64,000 nt of DNA from Paracoccus sp. JM45 (GCF_003590715.1 NZ_QQVY01000009.1:62001-126000); one strand, 5' to 3'; counted from the stretch's first letter, positions 46,888 through 56,315 are shown. Numbers and translations: made by a program. Notes: generated by a model not told the origin, from the sequence alone.

Positions 46888-47868
46888 TTGAAACCCCTGT
46901 TGATCGCCACCGCCCTGCTGGCCGCCACCCCCGCCTTGGCGCAGGACCGAGTGCTGACCGTCTATGCCAGCGATTACATCGCCAGCGAATGGGGCCCCGG
47001 CCCGACGATCAAATCCGAATTCGAGGCCTTCTGCGACTGCACGCTGGATTTCGTCACCGGCGACATCCTGCCCCGCCTGCTGATGGAGGGTGAGAGCACC
47101 GATGCCGATATCGTTTTCGGCCTGAACACCGATGTCACTGCCCGCGCCCGCGCATCCGGCCTATTCGCGCCCCACGGGCAGGACACCTCTGGCCTGTCGT
47201 TGCCGGTGGACTGGAGCGATGACATCTTCCTGCCCTATAACTGGGGCGAAACGGCATTCATCTATGACAACACGCGGCTGGAAAACCCGCCCGCCAGCTT
47301 TCAGGAATTGCTGGATGCGCCTGACGATCTGAAAATTGTCATTCAGGACCCTCGGTCGTCCATTTCCGGGCTGGCGCTGCTGCTCTGGGTCAAGCAAGTC
47401 TATGGCGATGACGCGCCGGATGCATGGGCCAAGCTGGCCCCCAAAGTGCTGACCGTCACGCGTGGTTGGTCCGAATCCTATGGCATGTTCACCGACGGAG
47501 AGGCGGATATGGTCCTCTCCTACACCACCTCGCCCGCTTATCACATCGCAGCGGAAGACGATCTGACCAAAAAGGCCGCCATCTTCCCCGAAGGCCATTA
47601 CTTCATGGCCGAACTGGCAGCGCAGGTCGCATCGACCGATCAGCCCGAACTGGCGCAGCAATTCATGGACTGGATCCTGACGCCGGAATTCCAGAAGACC
47701 ATCCCGCTGGCCAATTGGTCCCTGCCCGCCAAGCTGCCCCAAGACGACTGGCCGCAGGTCATGCGCGATCTGCCGCGCCCCGACAAGACGCTGTTCTATT
47801 CCGAGGACGACGCCGAAGCCCTGCGCCAACCGGCGCTGGACGAATGGCTGCGCGCCTTCGCGGGGTGA
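46888..47868 (+). CDS. thiB: Thiamine ABC transporter, periplasmic binding protein
   Basis: A 326-residue periplasmic protein binding thiamine or its phosphates. It has a signal peptide (MKPLLIATALLAATPALAQ) and ThiB features such as LTVYASDYIASEWGPGP and VTRGWSESYGMF. The start codon is TTG at 46888, set by GAGAGGAGA about six bases before it and by the signal peptide. A weak start behind a riboswitch may help keep the gene off. It overlaps thiP by four bases. Confidence 0.93.
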   Translation: MKPLLIATALLAATPALAQDRVLTVYASDYIASEWGPGPTIKSEFEAFCDCTLDFVTGDILPRLLMEGESTDADIVFGLNTDVTARARASGLFAPHGQDTSGLSLPVDWSDDIFLPYNWGETAFIYDNTRLENPPASFQELLDAPDDLKIVIQDPRSSISGLALLLWVKQVYGDDAPDAWAKLAPKVLTVTRGWSESYGMFTDGEADMVLSYTTSPAYHIAAEDDLTKKAAIFPEGHYFMAELAAQVASTDQPELAQQFMDWILTPEFQKTIPLANWSLPAKLPQDDWPQVMRDLPRPDKTLFYSEDDAEALRQPALDEWLRAFAG

Positions 47869-49382
47869 TATCCGGTCGCATCGTCGCCGCCGGTCTTGCG
47901 GCCCTGATCCTTGGCACACTGGCCGCTGTCGCATGGCAGGCGGGCGGATTGTCGGGTCTGGGCGAATGGGACTGGCGGGCGGTGCGGTTCACCGTCTGGC
48001 AGGCGGCGCTGTCGGCAACCCTGTCGGCAGTACTGGCCGTGCCGGTGGCGCGGGCCTTGGCGCGGCGGCGATTTCGCGGGCGCGGGCTGTTGGTCACCCT
48101 GCTGGGGGCGCCCTTTATCCTGCCGGTGATCGTGGCGATTATGGGGCTGATTTCGGTTTTTGGCCGCAACGGCGCGCTGAACGAAGGGTTGCGCGCATTG
48201 GGTCTGCCTGAACTGGGCATCTATGGCTGGCAGGGTGTGATTCTGGCGCATGTGTTTTTCAACCTGCCGCTGTCGGTGCGGCTGGTCCTGCAAGGCTGGC
48301 AGGCGATCCCGTCCGAACGCTTCCGGCTGGCCAGCAGCCTTGGCTTTACACCCGCCGATGTGGCCCGCCATCTGGAACGCCCGATGCTGCGCGCGGCCTT
48401 GCCCGGCGTCTGGCTGGCGGTTTTTCTGGTCTGCCTGACGTCTTTCACCGTCGCCTTGGCCCTTGGCGGCGGTCCCCGCGCCACCACTGTGGAACTGGCG
48501 ATCTATCAGGCCTTCCGCTTCGATTTCGATCTGGGACGAGCCGCAACGCTGGGGCTGGTCCAGATCGGGCTGTGCATTGCGGCCATGCTGGCGGCGCGGT
48601 GGATCGCCATTCCGGCGGGCTTTGGCGTGGGCATGGACGCAGGCCAAGGGCCGGTCGGCCCGCGCGGCTGGCGGATCTGGTCCGATGCAGCGGTGATCGC
48701 ACTAGCGGCGGGGTTCCTGCTGTGGCCACTGGGGGCGGTTCTGGCGGTGGGGGTGCCGCGCCTGCCCGCGCTGGCACCTGATGTCTGGTGGGCGGCGGGG
48801 CGGTCGGTGATCATGGCCATCACCTCGGCCCTGCTGGCGGTCACGATGTGCCTGATGCTGGCACTGACCATCGCACGCGGCGCGGGTCGCTGGGTCGAGG
48901 CGGCGGGCATGCTGCCCCTGATCGCGTCGCCGCTGGTCTTGGGAACGGGGCTGTTCATTCTGCTGCGCGGGGTGATCGGTCCACAGCAGATGGCCCTGCC
49001 CGTGACCGTGGCGATCAACGCGGCAATGGCCCTGCCATTCGGATTAAGGGCGCTGATACCAGCCGCGCGCAGTCTTCAGGATGATTACGGTCAACTGGCG
49101 GCATCATTGAACCTGACGGGATGGGCACGACTGCGCTATCTGACACTGCCCCGTCTGGCACGGCCCTTGGGGTTTGCTGCCGGATTGGCAGCGGCCTTGG
49201 CGATGGGCGATCTGGGTGTCATCACCTTATTTGCCAGCGACCAACCGACCTTGCCACTGAAGCTGTACCAGTTGATGAACAGCTATCGTATGGCAGATGC
49301 CGCAGGGGCGGCGGTGCTGCTGATGACCCTCAGTTTTGCCCTGTTCTGGATGTTCGATAGAGGAGGACGGCTGGATGCTTGA
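47865..49382 (+). CDS. thiP: Thiamine ABC transporter, permease
   Basis: A 505-residue inner-membrane protein with about twelve membrane segments in two halves, each with an EAA-type loop (RLASSLGFTPADVARHLERP; QLAASLNLTGWARLRYLTLP), as usual for fused ThiP permeases. The start is a GTG at 47865 that overlaps the thiB stop (GTGA). thiQ begins eight bases before its stop. The frame is open far upstream, but that part overlaps thiB. Confidence 0.92.
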   Translation: MISGRIVAAGLAALILGTLAAVAWQAGGLSGLGEWDWRAVRFTVWQAALSATLSAVLAVPVARALARRRFRGRGLLVTLLGAPFILPVIVAIMGLISVFGRNGALNEGLRALGLPELGIYGWQGVILAHVFFNLPLSVRLVLQGWQAIPSERFRLASSLGFTPADVARHLERPMLRAALPGVWLAVFLVCLTSFTVALALGGGPRATTVELAIYQAFRFDFDLGRAATLGLVQIGLCIAAMLAARWIAIPAGFGVGMDAGQGPVGPRGWRIWSDAAVIALAAGFLLWPLGAVLAVGVPRLPALAPDVWWAAGRSVIMAITSALLAVTMCLMLALTIARGAGRWVEAAGMLPLIASPLVLGTGLFILLRGVIGPQQMALPVTVAINAAMALPFGLRALIPAARSLQDDYGQLAASLNLTGWARLRYLTLPRLARPLGFAAGLAAALAMGDLGVITLFASDQPTLPLKLYQLMNSYRMADAAGAAVLLMTLSFALFWMFDRGGRLDA

Positions 49383-50067
49383 ACTGCAAGACATCGCGGT
49401 CCGACAGGATGATTTCAACCTTGGTGCCAATATGACCCTGCCAACCGGCGGACGGTTCGCAGTGATCGGAGCCTCGGGGTCGGGGAAATCGACGTTGCTG
49501 TCGCTGATCGGTGGTTTTCTGGCACCGGATCAGGGGCGAATCCTTTGGGACGGGCAGGATATCACACGGATGGCGGCGGGGAATCGTCCAATATCGACCC
49601 TATTCCAGCACCACAATTTGTTTCCACATTTAAACGTTAAACAAAATGTAGGAATGGGTTTGCGTCCTGATCTGCGACTGGACCACGACCAACAAACCCG
49701 CGTGGCGCAGGTGCTGGATCAGGTCGGACTGGCCGGCACCGCCGATCGTAAGCCTGCTGCGCTGTCCGGTGGCCAGCAAAGCCGTGTTGCTTTGGCACGT
49801 GTTCTGCTGCGGGCACGGCCCGTTCTGCTGCTGGATGAACCTTTTGCGGCTCTTGGTCCGGCGCTTAAGGCGGAAATGCTGGGACTGCTGGCCGATATCG
49901 CGGACGACACGAATGCGACAGTCCTGATGGTCACCCATGACCCGCAGGATGCCCGTGTCTTTTCCCCTCAGACGATATTGGTCGAAGATGGCCGCGCCCA
50001 CCCCCCGCAGGAAACAGCCCCGCTGCTGGACAATCCGCCCGCCGGACTGCGGGCCTATCTGGGATAA
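49375..50067 (+). CDS. thiQ: Thiamine ABC transporter, ATP-binding protein
   Basis: A 230-residue ABC ATPase. It has the Walker A GASGSGKSTLL (residues about 32-42), a Q loop (TLFQHHNLFPHL), the signature LSGGQQSRVALAR (about 127-139), the Walker B VLLLDEPFAALGP and the switch His in VTHDPQDA. The N terminus MLELQDIAV is correct for ThiQ; a longer frame upstream lies within thiP. Last gene of the riboswitch-controlled thiamine operon. Confidence 0.93.
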   Translation: MLELQDIAVRQDDFNLGANMTLPTGGRFAVIGASGSGKSTLLSLIGGFLAPDQGRILWDGQDITRMAAGNRPISTLFQHHNLFPHLNVKQNVGMGLRPDLRLDHDQQTRVAQVLDQVGLAGTADRKPAALSGGQQSRVALARVLLRARPVLLLDEPFAALGPALKAEMLGLLADIADDTNATVLMVTHDPQDARVFSPQTILVEDGRAHPPQETAPLLDNPPAGLRAYLG

Positions 50068-50149
50068 GATGCCGAACCACTGAAGAATATGTTCCCGCAA
50101 GGGAAACTCCTTGCTAACCTCCTGCCAGAGCATCATGGGAGGAGACCAC

Positions 50150-51106
50150 ATGTTCCATCGTATCGCCGCCGCATTGCCGATGGCTGCCTTCGGGGGCCTG
50201 ATGGCAACCGCGCCGATGGCGCAGGCGCAAGATTTCATCAATGTGCTGACGGGGGGCACCTCGGGGGTCTATTACCCCTTGGGCGTTGCCATATCGGAAA
50301 TCTATGCCGAAGGTATCGAAGGGTCGCGCACGCAGGTGCAGGCCACCAAGGCCAGCGTCGAAAACCTGAACTTGCTGGCCCAAGGCCGCGGCGAAATTGC
50401 CTTCGCCCTTGGCGACAGCGTCCAAGCCGCGTGGGAGGGGAATGAAGAAGCCGGCTTCCCCCGCCCGTTGGAAGAATTGCGCGCCATTGCCGCCATCTAT
50501 CCCAACTATATCCAGATTGTCGCGGATGCTTCCGCAGGCGTGACCACTCTTGAGGATCTGCGTGGCAAGACCATGTCCGTTGGTGCCCCCGCATCGGGCA
50601 CCGAACTGAACGCCCGCGCCATTTTTGCCGCCGCCGGCATGAGCTATGACGATCTGGGCAAGGTCGAATATCTGCCCTTCGCGGAATCGGGTGAGCTGAT
50701 CAAGAACCGCCAGCTGCAATCGACGTTGCAATCATCGGGTCTAGGCGTGGCCTTCATCAAGGACCTGTCCTCGACCCATGACATCAGCATCGTGGCCATT
50801 CCAGAAGACACCGTCAAATCCATCGGCGCGCCTTTTGTGCCCGCGATCATCCCTGCGGGCACCTATTCGGGACAGGATCAGGATGTGCCGACCGCCGCTG
50901 TCGGCAATATGCTGATCAGCCATGAAGGCGTGTCCGAGGAAACCGCCTATCAGATGACCAAGCTGCTGTTCGAAAATCTGGACCGTTTGAAATCGGCCCA
51001 TGCGGCAGCGGGCGGCATCTCGGCAGAAACCGCGCTGGACGGAATTTCCATCCCGCTGCATCCGGGGGCTGAACGTTATTATCGCGAGATCGGCCTGATC
51101 GAATAA
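50150..51106 (+). CDS. TRAP transporter solute-binding protein, TAXI family
   Basis: A 318-residue periplasmic binding protein of the TAXI type. After the signal peptide (cut near AQA) come the family marks INVLTGGTSGVYYPLG (residues about 28-43), GEIAFALGDSV and VGAPASGTELNARAI. It delivers a carboxylate, probably a dicarboxylate or amino acid such as glutamate, to the fused permease encoded next. GGAGGAG at 50138-50144 fixes the ATG at 50150. Confidence 0.9.
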   Translation: MFHRIAAALPMAAFGGLMATAPMAQAQDFINVLTGGTSGVYYPLGVAISEIYAEGIEGSRTQVQATKASVENLNLLAQGRGEIAFALGDSVQAAWEGNEEAGFPRPLEELRAIAAIYPNYIQIVADASAGVTTLEDLRGKTMSVGAPASGTELNARAIFAAAGMSYDDLGKVEYLPFAESGELIKNRQLQSTLQSSGLGVAFIKDLSSTHDISIVAIPEDTVKSIGAPFVPAIIPAGTYSGQDQDVPTAAVGNMLISHEGVSEETAYQMTKLLFENLDRLKSAHAAAGGISAETALDGISIPLHPGAERYYREIGLIE

Positions 51107-51115
51107 GCGACTGTC

Positions 51116-51139
51116 GACCCGCAGCATCAGCTGCGGGTC
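51116..51139 (+). terminator. Hairpin between the TAXI binding protein and its permease
   Basis: GACCCGCAG-(catcag)-CTGCGGGTC is a perfect 9-bp stem followed by AATTT. Placed between a binding protein and its permease, it most likely protects the upstream message or terminates part of the transcripts, so that more binding protein than permease is made. Confidence 0.6.
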
Positions 51140-51161
51140 AATTTCCATCGAAAGGTCCCCG

Positions 51162-53267
51162 ATGTCCGCATCCCCTCCCCCCGCAAGCGGGTCCGCCACG
51201 CTTGATCCCACCGCCGAGGCCGAATTCAGCGAAGGACTGCCCCCCGGTTTCGGCACCGGCATTATGGGCCGCGTCGCCTTCTGGCTGGCGGTCGTGTTTT
51301 CCCTGTTCCAGCTGTGGGCCGCCGGTTACGGCAGCCTGCCCAGTCAAGTCGTCCGCGCCATGCATGTGGGGTTCCTGCTGCTGCTGGGCTTCGGCCTTGT
51401 CGGCAACCTCGTCGCCAGAACGCAACGTGGCCAGATTTTCTTCTGGGCGCTTGGTATCCTTGGTTTCAGCACCGGCATCTATAACTGGGTTGAATATAGC
51501 GACCTGATCCGCCGCACCGGTTTTCTGACACAGATGGATCTGGTGATGGGCACCATCCTTGTCGTTCTGGTGTTTGAGGGTGCGCGCCGCCTGATGGGAT
51601 GGCCGCTTGCCGCGATCGCGGGGATATTTCTGGCCTATTGCTTCCTTGGCCAGCATCTGCCGCCGCCCTTCATCCATCGCGGCTATGGCTTTGAACAGAT
51701 CGTCGAACATTTCGCCTTCGGGACCGAGGGCATCTATGGCAGCCCGATCTATGTCAGCAGCGCCTATATCTTTATCTTCGTGGTTTTCGCGGCCTTTCTT
51801 GAACGCGCGGGCATGTTGAACCTGTTCAACGATTTCGCCCTTGGGCTGGTCGGTGGCGTGCGCGGCGGGCCTGCACAGGTGGCGGTGCTGTCATCGGCGC
51901 TGATGGGGACCATTTCGGGGTCGGGGGTGGCGAATGTTGTCGCATCCGGTCAGTTCACCATCCCGATGATGAAGAAATCCGGCTTCAAACCGGCCTTCGC
52001 TGGCGGGGTCGAGGCGACGGCCTCCATGGGCGGCCAGATCATGCCACCCGTCATGGGTGCCGTGGCTTTCATCATGGCCGAGACGTTAAACGTTCCCTAT
52101 GCATCCGTGGTCAAGGCGGCGATCATTCCCGCAGTGCTGTATTTTGGCGTCGTCTTCTGGATGGTCTGGCTGCAGGCCGGACGCGACAACCTGAAGGGTC
52201 TGCCCCGTGCCAGCTTGCCGAACCCGTGGCACGCTGTGCGCGATCAATGGCCGCTGGTGCTGCCGCTGGCCGCTTTGGTCTATCTGCTGTTCGCGGGCTA
52301 TACGCCGATCTTTGCAGGCACGATGGGTCTGGCGCTGGTGACGGTGCTGATCCTTGGCGCACCACTGGCGGCGATGATCGGACCATACGCCTTCCGCGTC
52401 ATCTTCTGGCTGGCGCTTGGGATCGCCTCGGCGCTGTTCCTGAAATACGGGATCAACCTGCTGGTCGCGGTGATCGCTGCGCTGGTGCTGGCCTGCGCGA
52501 TGTCCAAAGGTGCCCGCCCGACCATCGGCATCATCCGTGATGCATTGGCCCAAGGGGCGCGTAACGCCCTGCCCGTCGGCATGGCCTGCGCCATCGTCGG
52601 CGTGGTCATCGGCACGCTGACGCTGACCGGCATCGCATCGACCTTTATCGGGGCGATCATCGCCATCGGTCAGGATAACCTGTTCCTGTCGCTGGTACTG
52701 ACCATGCTGACCTGTCTGGTGCTGGGGATGGGGATCCCGACAATCCCGAACTATATCATCACCTCGTCCCTTGCGGGTCCGGCGCTAATGGAGCTGGGGG
52801 TCCCCCTGCTGGTCAGCCATATGTTCGTCTTCTATTTCGGGATTATGGCCGATCTGACACCGCCCGTGGCGCTGGCCTGTTTTGCGGCGGGGCCGATTGC
52901 CAAAACCTCGGGGCTGAAAATCTCGATGCAGGCCATCCGGCTGGCGGCGGCGGGGTTCATCATTCCGTTCATGGCGGTCTATACGCCATCGCTGATGTTG
53001 CAGGATGGTGGACCGATTGCCGCCCAATGGGGCTATCCGGTCGAGGTCGCCTATATCCTGCTGAAGACCGTTCTGGGCGTGGGGCTGTGGGGTGTGGCGA
53101 TGGTCGGGTATTTCCTTGACCGCACCAATGTCGTCGAACGCACGCTGGCCTTCGCCGCAGGGGTGGCGCTGATTGTGGCGATGCCGCTGTCGGACGAATT
53201 GGGCTTTGCGCTGGCGCTGGCCTTCGGGGCGATGCACTGGCTGCGGCTGCGCAAGGTCGTGGCCTGA
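51162..53267 (+). CDS. TRAP transporter permease, fused 4TM/12TM subunits
   Basis: A 701-residue inner-membrane protein joining the small (DctQ-like) and large (DctM-like) TRAP permease parts, the form that goes with TAXI binding proteins. The DctM core is visible in AVLSSALMGTISGSGVANVVASGQFTIPMM type sequence (residues about 244-273), GGVEATASMGGQIMPPVMGA and GMGIPTIPNYII. It is sodium-driven in this family. The next gene (DUF1850) begins on the last base of its stop. Confidence 0.92.
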   Translation: MSASPPPASGSATLDPTAEAEFSEGLPPGFGTGIMGRVAFWLAVVFSLFQLWAAGYGSLPSQVVRAMHVGFLLLLGFGLVGNLVARTQRGQIFFWALGILGFSTGIYNWVEYSDLIRRTGFLTQMDLVMGTILVVLVFEGARRLMGWPLAAIAGIFLAYCFLGQHLPPPFIHRGYGFEQIVEHFAFGTEGIYGSPIYVSSAYIFIFVVFAAFLERAGMLNLFNDFALGLVGGVRGGPAQVAVLSSALMGTISGSGVANVVASGQFTIPMMKKSGFKPAFAGGVEATASMGGQIMPPVMGAVAFIMAETLNVPYASVVKAAIIPAVLYFGVVFWMVWLQAGRDNLKGLPRASLPNPWHAVRDQWPLVLPLAALVYLLFAGYTPIFAGTMGLALVTVLILGAPLAAMIGPYAFRVIFWLALGIASALFLKYGINLLVAVIAALVLACAMSKGARPTIGIIRDALAQGARNALPVGMACAIVGVVIGTLTLTGIASTFIGAIIAIGQDNLFLSLVLTMLTCLVLGMGIPTIPNYIITSSLAGPALMELGVPLLVSHMFVFYFGIMADLTPPVALACFAAGPIAKTSGLKISMQAIRLAAAGFIIPFMAVYTPSLMLQDGGPIAAQWGYPVEVAYILLKTVLGVGLWGVAMVGYFLDRTNVVERTLAFAAGVALIVAMPLSDELGFALALAFGAMHWLRLRKVVA

Positions 53268-53635
53268 TGCTGTGTGTGGCCAGCGGGGCGTTTCTGCTGT
53301 CGCTGGCCACGGCGGAATTTACGCTGGATTGGCAGCATTCGGTCGAACACACCCTCTGGTGGGAACGCTGGCGGATAACCGATGCGGGGCTAGCCCCCGT
53401 CGCGGCGCGGATCACCGCATCAGGCGCAGGGATGGAGCCCCCGCCCGATGCCGTTCTGCGGGATGGTGTGTGGGAATTTACCCCGACCGTCCCGCCACAG
53501 CGCGATATCTGGCTGGGCGCATCGGGCGCGTCAATGGGGGGCTGGCAGCTATGTGCAGGCGGTCAGTGCCATGATCTGCCGGAAGGGGACGGGCCACTGC
53601 ATCTGTGGTCCGCCCCCGATTGCACCCGACCCTAG
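53267..53635 (+). CDS. DUF1850 domain-containing protein
   Basis: A 122-residue protein of the DUF1850 family, commonly found directly after TAXI-type fused TRAP permeases. It keeps the family HSVEHTLWWERW motif (residues about 24-35) and has an N-terminal hydrophobic segment, so it may be membrane-attached or exported. Its function is unknown; the overlap (TGATG) with the permease suggests a role in that transporter. Its TAG stop shares a CTAG with the stop of the convergent small gene. Confidence 0.82.
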   Translation: MLCVASGAFLLSLATAEFTLDWQHSVEHTLWWERWRITDAGLAPVAARITASGAGMEPPPDAVLRDGVWEFTPTVPPQRDIWLGASGASMGGWQLCAGGQCHDLPEGDGPLHLWSAPDCTRP

Positions 53636-53736
53636 ACGATCCACAGCCGGATCAGGAAAGCCACCGTTCCGATACAGGCAACACTGGCCAGCCAGATACC
53701 CACGAACCACGCGAATTTTCCAAGGCCTTGGCGCAT
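53632..53736 (-). CDS. Small membrane protein of the bd oxidase operon (DUF2474 family, CydX-like)
   Basis: A 34-residue protein, MRQGLGKFAWFVGIWLASVA followed by CIGTVAFLIRLWIV, with a single membrane helix. It begins on the last base of the cydB stop (TGATG). Proteins of the DUF2474 type are regularly encoded after CIO-type cydAB and probably are the counterpart of CydX, which stabilises the oxidase. It is too short for most ORF calling. Its TAG overlaps the DUF1850 stop. Confidence 0.78.
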   Translation of the reverse strand: MRQGLGKFAWFVGIWLASVACIGTVAFLIRLWIV

Positions 53737-54767
53737 CAGTGATATCCTTCACCGGGCATGATCTTGCCGCGGAACACCCAATAGGAAAACGCGGTATAGG
53801 CAAGGATGATCGGCACCAGAACCGCCGCCCCCACCAGCATGAAAATCTGGCTGTTGCGGGGGGCGGCTGCTTCCCAGATGGTGATCTCGACGGGGACGAT
53901 ATAGGGGAACATCGAAAAGCCCAGACCGATGAACCCAAGGACGAACATGCCCAAGGCAAAGAAAAACGGCCAGTAATCATGGTGCCGGACGGTCAGCGTC
54001 CGGAACATGCCAAAGGCCAGCGCCAGCACGGCCACCCCGACGCCCACGGCCAGCGCGATGTTCCAGCCCCCGAACCAGCGGCTGTAATAGCCGTCCTGCA
54101 GGAAGGGCGTCCACAGGCTGACAACGCCGATAAAGATCACCGTCGCGATGCCCAGCACCCATGCCTTGCGCTGCATCCGCGACTGCAGCGGGCCTTCGGT
54201 TTTCATGACCAGCCATGTCGCACCCAGCAACATATAGCCCACCATGACGGCCACCCCGACCATCACCGAAAACGGCGTCAGCCAGTCCCACCACCCGCCA
54301 GCATAGGCGCGGCCCGCCTTGTCGATGTCGATGCCCTGCAACAAACCGCCAAGTGTGATGCCCTGTGCAAGTGCGGCCATTGCCGACCCGCCGATAAAGG
54401 CCACATCCCAGACCCCGCGCCAGCGCTTGGTGCGCCAGCGGAATTCGAAGGCTACGCCGCGGAAGATCAGCGCCAGAAGCATGGCGATGATCGGTGCGTA
54501 CAGTGCGGGAAGGATCAGCGCATAGGCCAGTGGAAAGGCCGCAAGCAGCCCCCCGCCCCCCAGCACCAGCCATGTTTCATTGCCGTCCCAGACCGGCGCG
54601 ACCGAGTTCATCATGACATCACGATCCTCCGAGTCCTTCTCGGTCGCGAACAGCATGCCAAGACCAAGGTCGAACCCGTCAAGGACCACATAGACCAGAA
54701 CCGCAAAGGCAATCACGAATGCCCAGATGACGGTCAGATCGAAAGAGACGCCTTCTGCAATGGTCAT
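53736..54767 (-). CDS. cydB: Cytochrome bd-type quinol oxidase subunit II
   Basis: A 343-residue inner-membrane subunit with about nine helices. N-terminal features are typical of CydB: VVLDGFDLGLGML (residues about 28-40), the WDGNETWLVLGGGGLLAAFP quinol-oxidase signature (about 60-79) and FRGVAFEFRWRT. It pairs with CydA, whose stop lies one base before this gene's start, and with the 34-residue protein downstream. Confidence 0.94.
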   Translation of the reverse strand: MTIAEGVSFDLTVIWAFVIAFAVLVYVVLDGFDLGLGMLFATEKDSEDRDVMMNSVAPVWDGNETWLVLGGGGLLAAFPLAYALILPALYAPIIAMLLALIFRGVAFEFRWRTKRWRGVWDVAFIGGSAMAALAQGITLGGLLQGIDIDKAGRAYAGGWWDWLTPFSVMVGVAVMVGYMLLGATWLVMKTEGPLQSRMQRKAWVLGIATVIFIGVVSLWTPFLQDGYYSRWFGGWNIALAVGVGVAVLALAFGMFRTLTVRHHDYWPFFFALGMFVLGFIGLGFSMFPYIVPVEITIWEAAAPRNSQIFMLVGAAVLVPIILAYTAFSYWVFRGKIMPGEGYH

Positions 54768-54768
54768 G

Positions 54769-56217
54769 TCATTCTCCGGTTTGGGCGGGGTTGGGCTTTT
54801 TGTTCAGATGCTGCTGGGCGGGCGTGGTCCCTGCCGTGCGCGTCGGGCTGTTGGTAACATCCTTCAGGCGCGGTTCGGCACTGGCAGGGGCACGGTTCAT
54901 CAGGCGCATGATATAATATGTGCCTGCCCCGAAGACCGCAAAATAGACCACGACAAAGGCCATCAGCGATGCTCCGACCGCAGCGGAATCCAGTGGCGCG
55001 GCACTGTCGCTGGTGCGCAGGAAACCATAGACCGTAAAGGGCTGCCGACCTACCTCGGTCGTGACCCAGCCTGCCAGCACGGCGATCAGGCCTGATGGCG
55101 CCATGACAAGGGCAGCGCGGTGCAGCATTGTCCATTCGTAAAGGCGACCCCGCACGCGGGCCAACAGCGACCATGCACCGATGCCCAGCATTGCAAAACC
55201 GATCGCGATCATGATGCGGAACGACCAGAAGACGATGGCAACAGGGGGCTGGTCCTCGCGCGGGATGGTGTCCAGCCCGTCCAGCGGCGCATTCAGGTCA
55301 TGTTTCAGCACCAACGAGGACAGCTTGGGGATACCAACCGCATAATCCAGCCGCTGTTCTTCCTGATTGGGAATGCCGAACAGGTACAGCGGCGCGCCGT
55401 CGGGGTGGCTGTCGAAGTGACCCTCCATCGCCATGACTTTGGCGGGCTGGTGTTCCAGCGTGTTCAGCCCGTGCAGATCGCCTAGGAAAATCTGGACCGG
55501 TGCAAAAACCGCGGCCATCCACATGGCCATGGAGAACATCGTCCGCGTGGCGGGGCTGACCATATCGGGGCGACGGCGGTGGCGCAGCAGATGCAGGGCC
55601 GCAACGCCACCGACGATAAAGGCCGTCGTCAGATAGGCCGCCGTGACGGTATGCATCAGGCGATATGGGAACGAGGGGTTGAAGATCACCTGCCAGAAAT
55701 CGGTAGGCAGGAACTGACCGGTCTCGGGGTCGATCTCGAAGCCGGCGGGGGTGTGCATCCAGCTATTCACCGACAGGATCCAGAAGGCCGAAATCGCAGT
55801 TCCGACCGCCACCGCAAGGCAGCCGATCATATGCAGCGTCGCGCCGACGCGGTCACGACCGAACAGCATGATGCCCAGAAAGCCCGCCTCAAGGAAGAAG
55901 GCCGACAGCACTTCGTATGCCATTGGCGCACCGATCACCGGCCCCGCCTTATCGGAGAATACCGACCAATTGGTGCCGAACTGATAGGACATCACAATGC
56001 CCGACACGACGCCCATGGCGAAGGCAAGGGCGAAAATCTTCACCCAGTAACGGAACGCATCCAGATATTTGCTGTCTTTGGTCCATAACCACAATCCGTT
56101 CAGGACCGCCAGAAAACTGGCCAGACCGATCGTGAATGCCGGAAACAGAAAATGGAACATGACCGTGAATGCGAATTGTATTCGGGCCAGCAGGACGGCG
56201 TCTACGCTTTCGAACAT
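54769..56217 (-). CDS. cydA: Cytochrome bd-type quinol oxidase subunit I, short Q-loop (CIO) type
   Basis: A 482-residue subunit carrying the hemes of a terminal quinol oxidase. It has LLARIQFAFTVMFHFLFPAFTIG with the heme His near the N terminus, SYQFGTNW, MEGHF, and GWVTTEVGRQPFTVYGFLRT (residues about 385-404). The Q-loop between them is short, as in the cyanide-insensitive CioA group, not the E. coli long form. I use the ATG at 56217, six bases after AAAGG; a GTG seven codons upstream is possible. Such oxidases work at low oxygen or when the bc1 route is inhibited. Confidence 0.93.
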   Translation of the reverse strand: MFESVDAVLLARIQFAFTVMFHFLFPAFTIGLASFLAVLNGLWLWTKDSKYLDAFRYWVKIFALAFAMGVVSGIVMSYQFGTNWSVFSDKAGPVIGAPMAYEVLSAFFLEAGFLGIMLFGRDRVGATLHMIGCLAVAVGTAISAFWILSVNSWMHTPAGFEIDPETGQFLPTDFWQVIFNPSFPYRLMHTVTAAYLTTAFIVGGVAALHLLRHRRRPDMVSPATRTMFSMAMWMAAVFAPVQIFLGDLHGLNTLEHQPAKVMAMEGHFDSHPDGAPLYLFGIPNQEEQRLDYAVGIPKLSSLVLKHDLNAPLDGLDTIPREDQPPVAIVFWSFRIMIAIGFAMLGIGAWSLLARVRGRLYEWTMLHRAALVMAPSGLIAVLAGWVTTEVGRQPFTVYGFLRTSDSAAPLDSAAVGASLMAFVVVYFAVFGAGTYYIMRLMNRAPASAEPRLKDVTNSPTRTAGTTPAQQHLNKKPNPAQTGE

Positions 56218-56259
56218 CTGAGACCTTTCGACGTTCACCTTATACGGACGGCACCGGTT

Positions 56260-56276
56260 GGCAGGCTTTTCCTGCC
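56260..56276. other. Small hairpin in the cydA leader
   Basis: GGCAGG-(ctttt)-CCTGCC forms a perfect 6-bp stem 43 bases before the cydA start. On the minus strand it would be part of the 5' leader or of the promoter region. Confidence 0.4.
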
Positions 56277-56302
56277 CTGTCGCCGATAAGGCAGGGGCTG
56301 CT

Positions 56303-56315
56303 ATAGGTTACCTAT
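56303..56315. promoter_or_regulatory. 13-base palindrome upstream of cydAB
   Basis: ATAGGT-T-ACCTAT is a perfect dyad with a one-base centre, 86 bases before cydA, flanked by CT and TGGTAG that extend partial symmetry. It is a likely operator for a small dimeric regulator. No FNR-type site (TTGAT-N4-ATCAA) is visible in the same interval. Confidence 0.5.
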
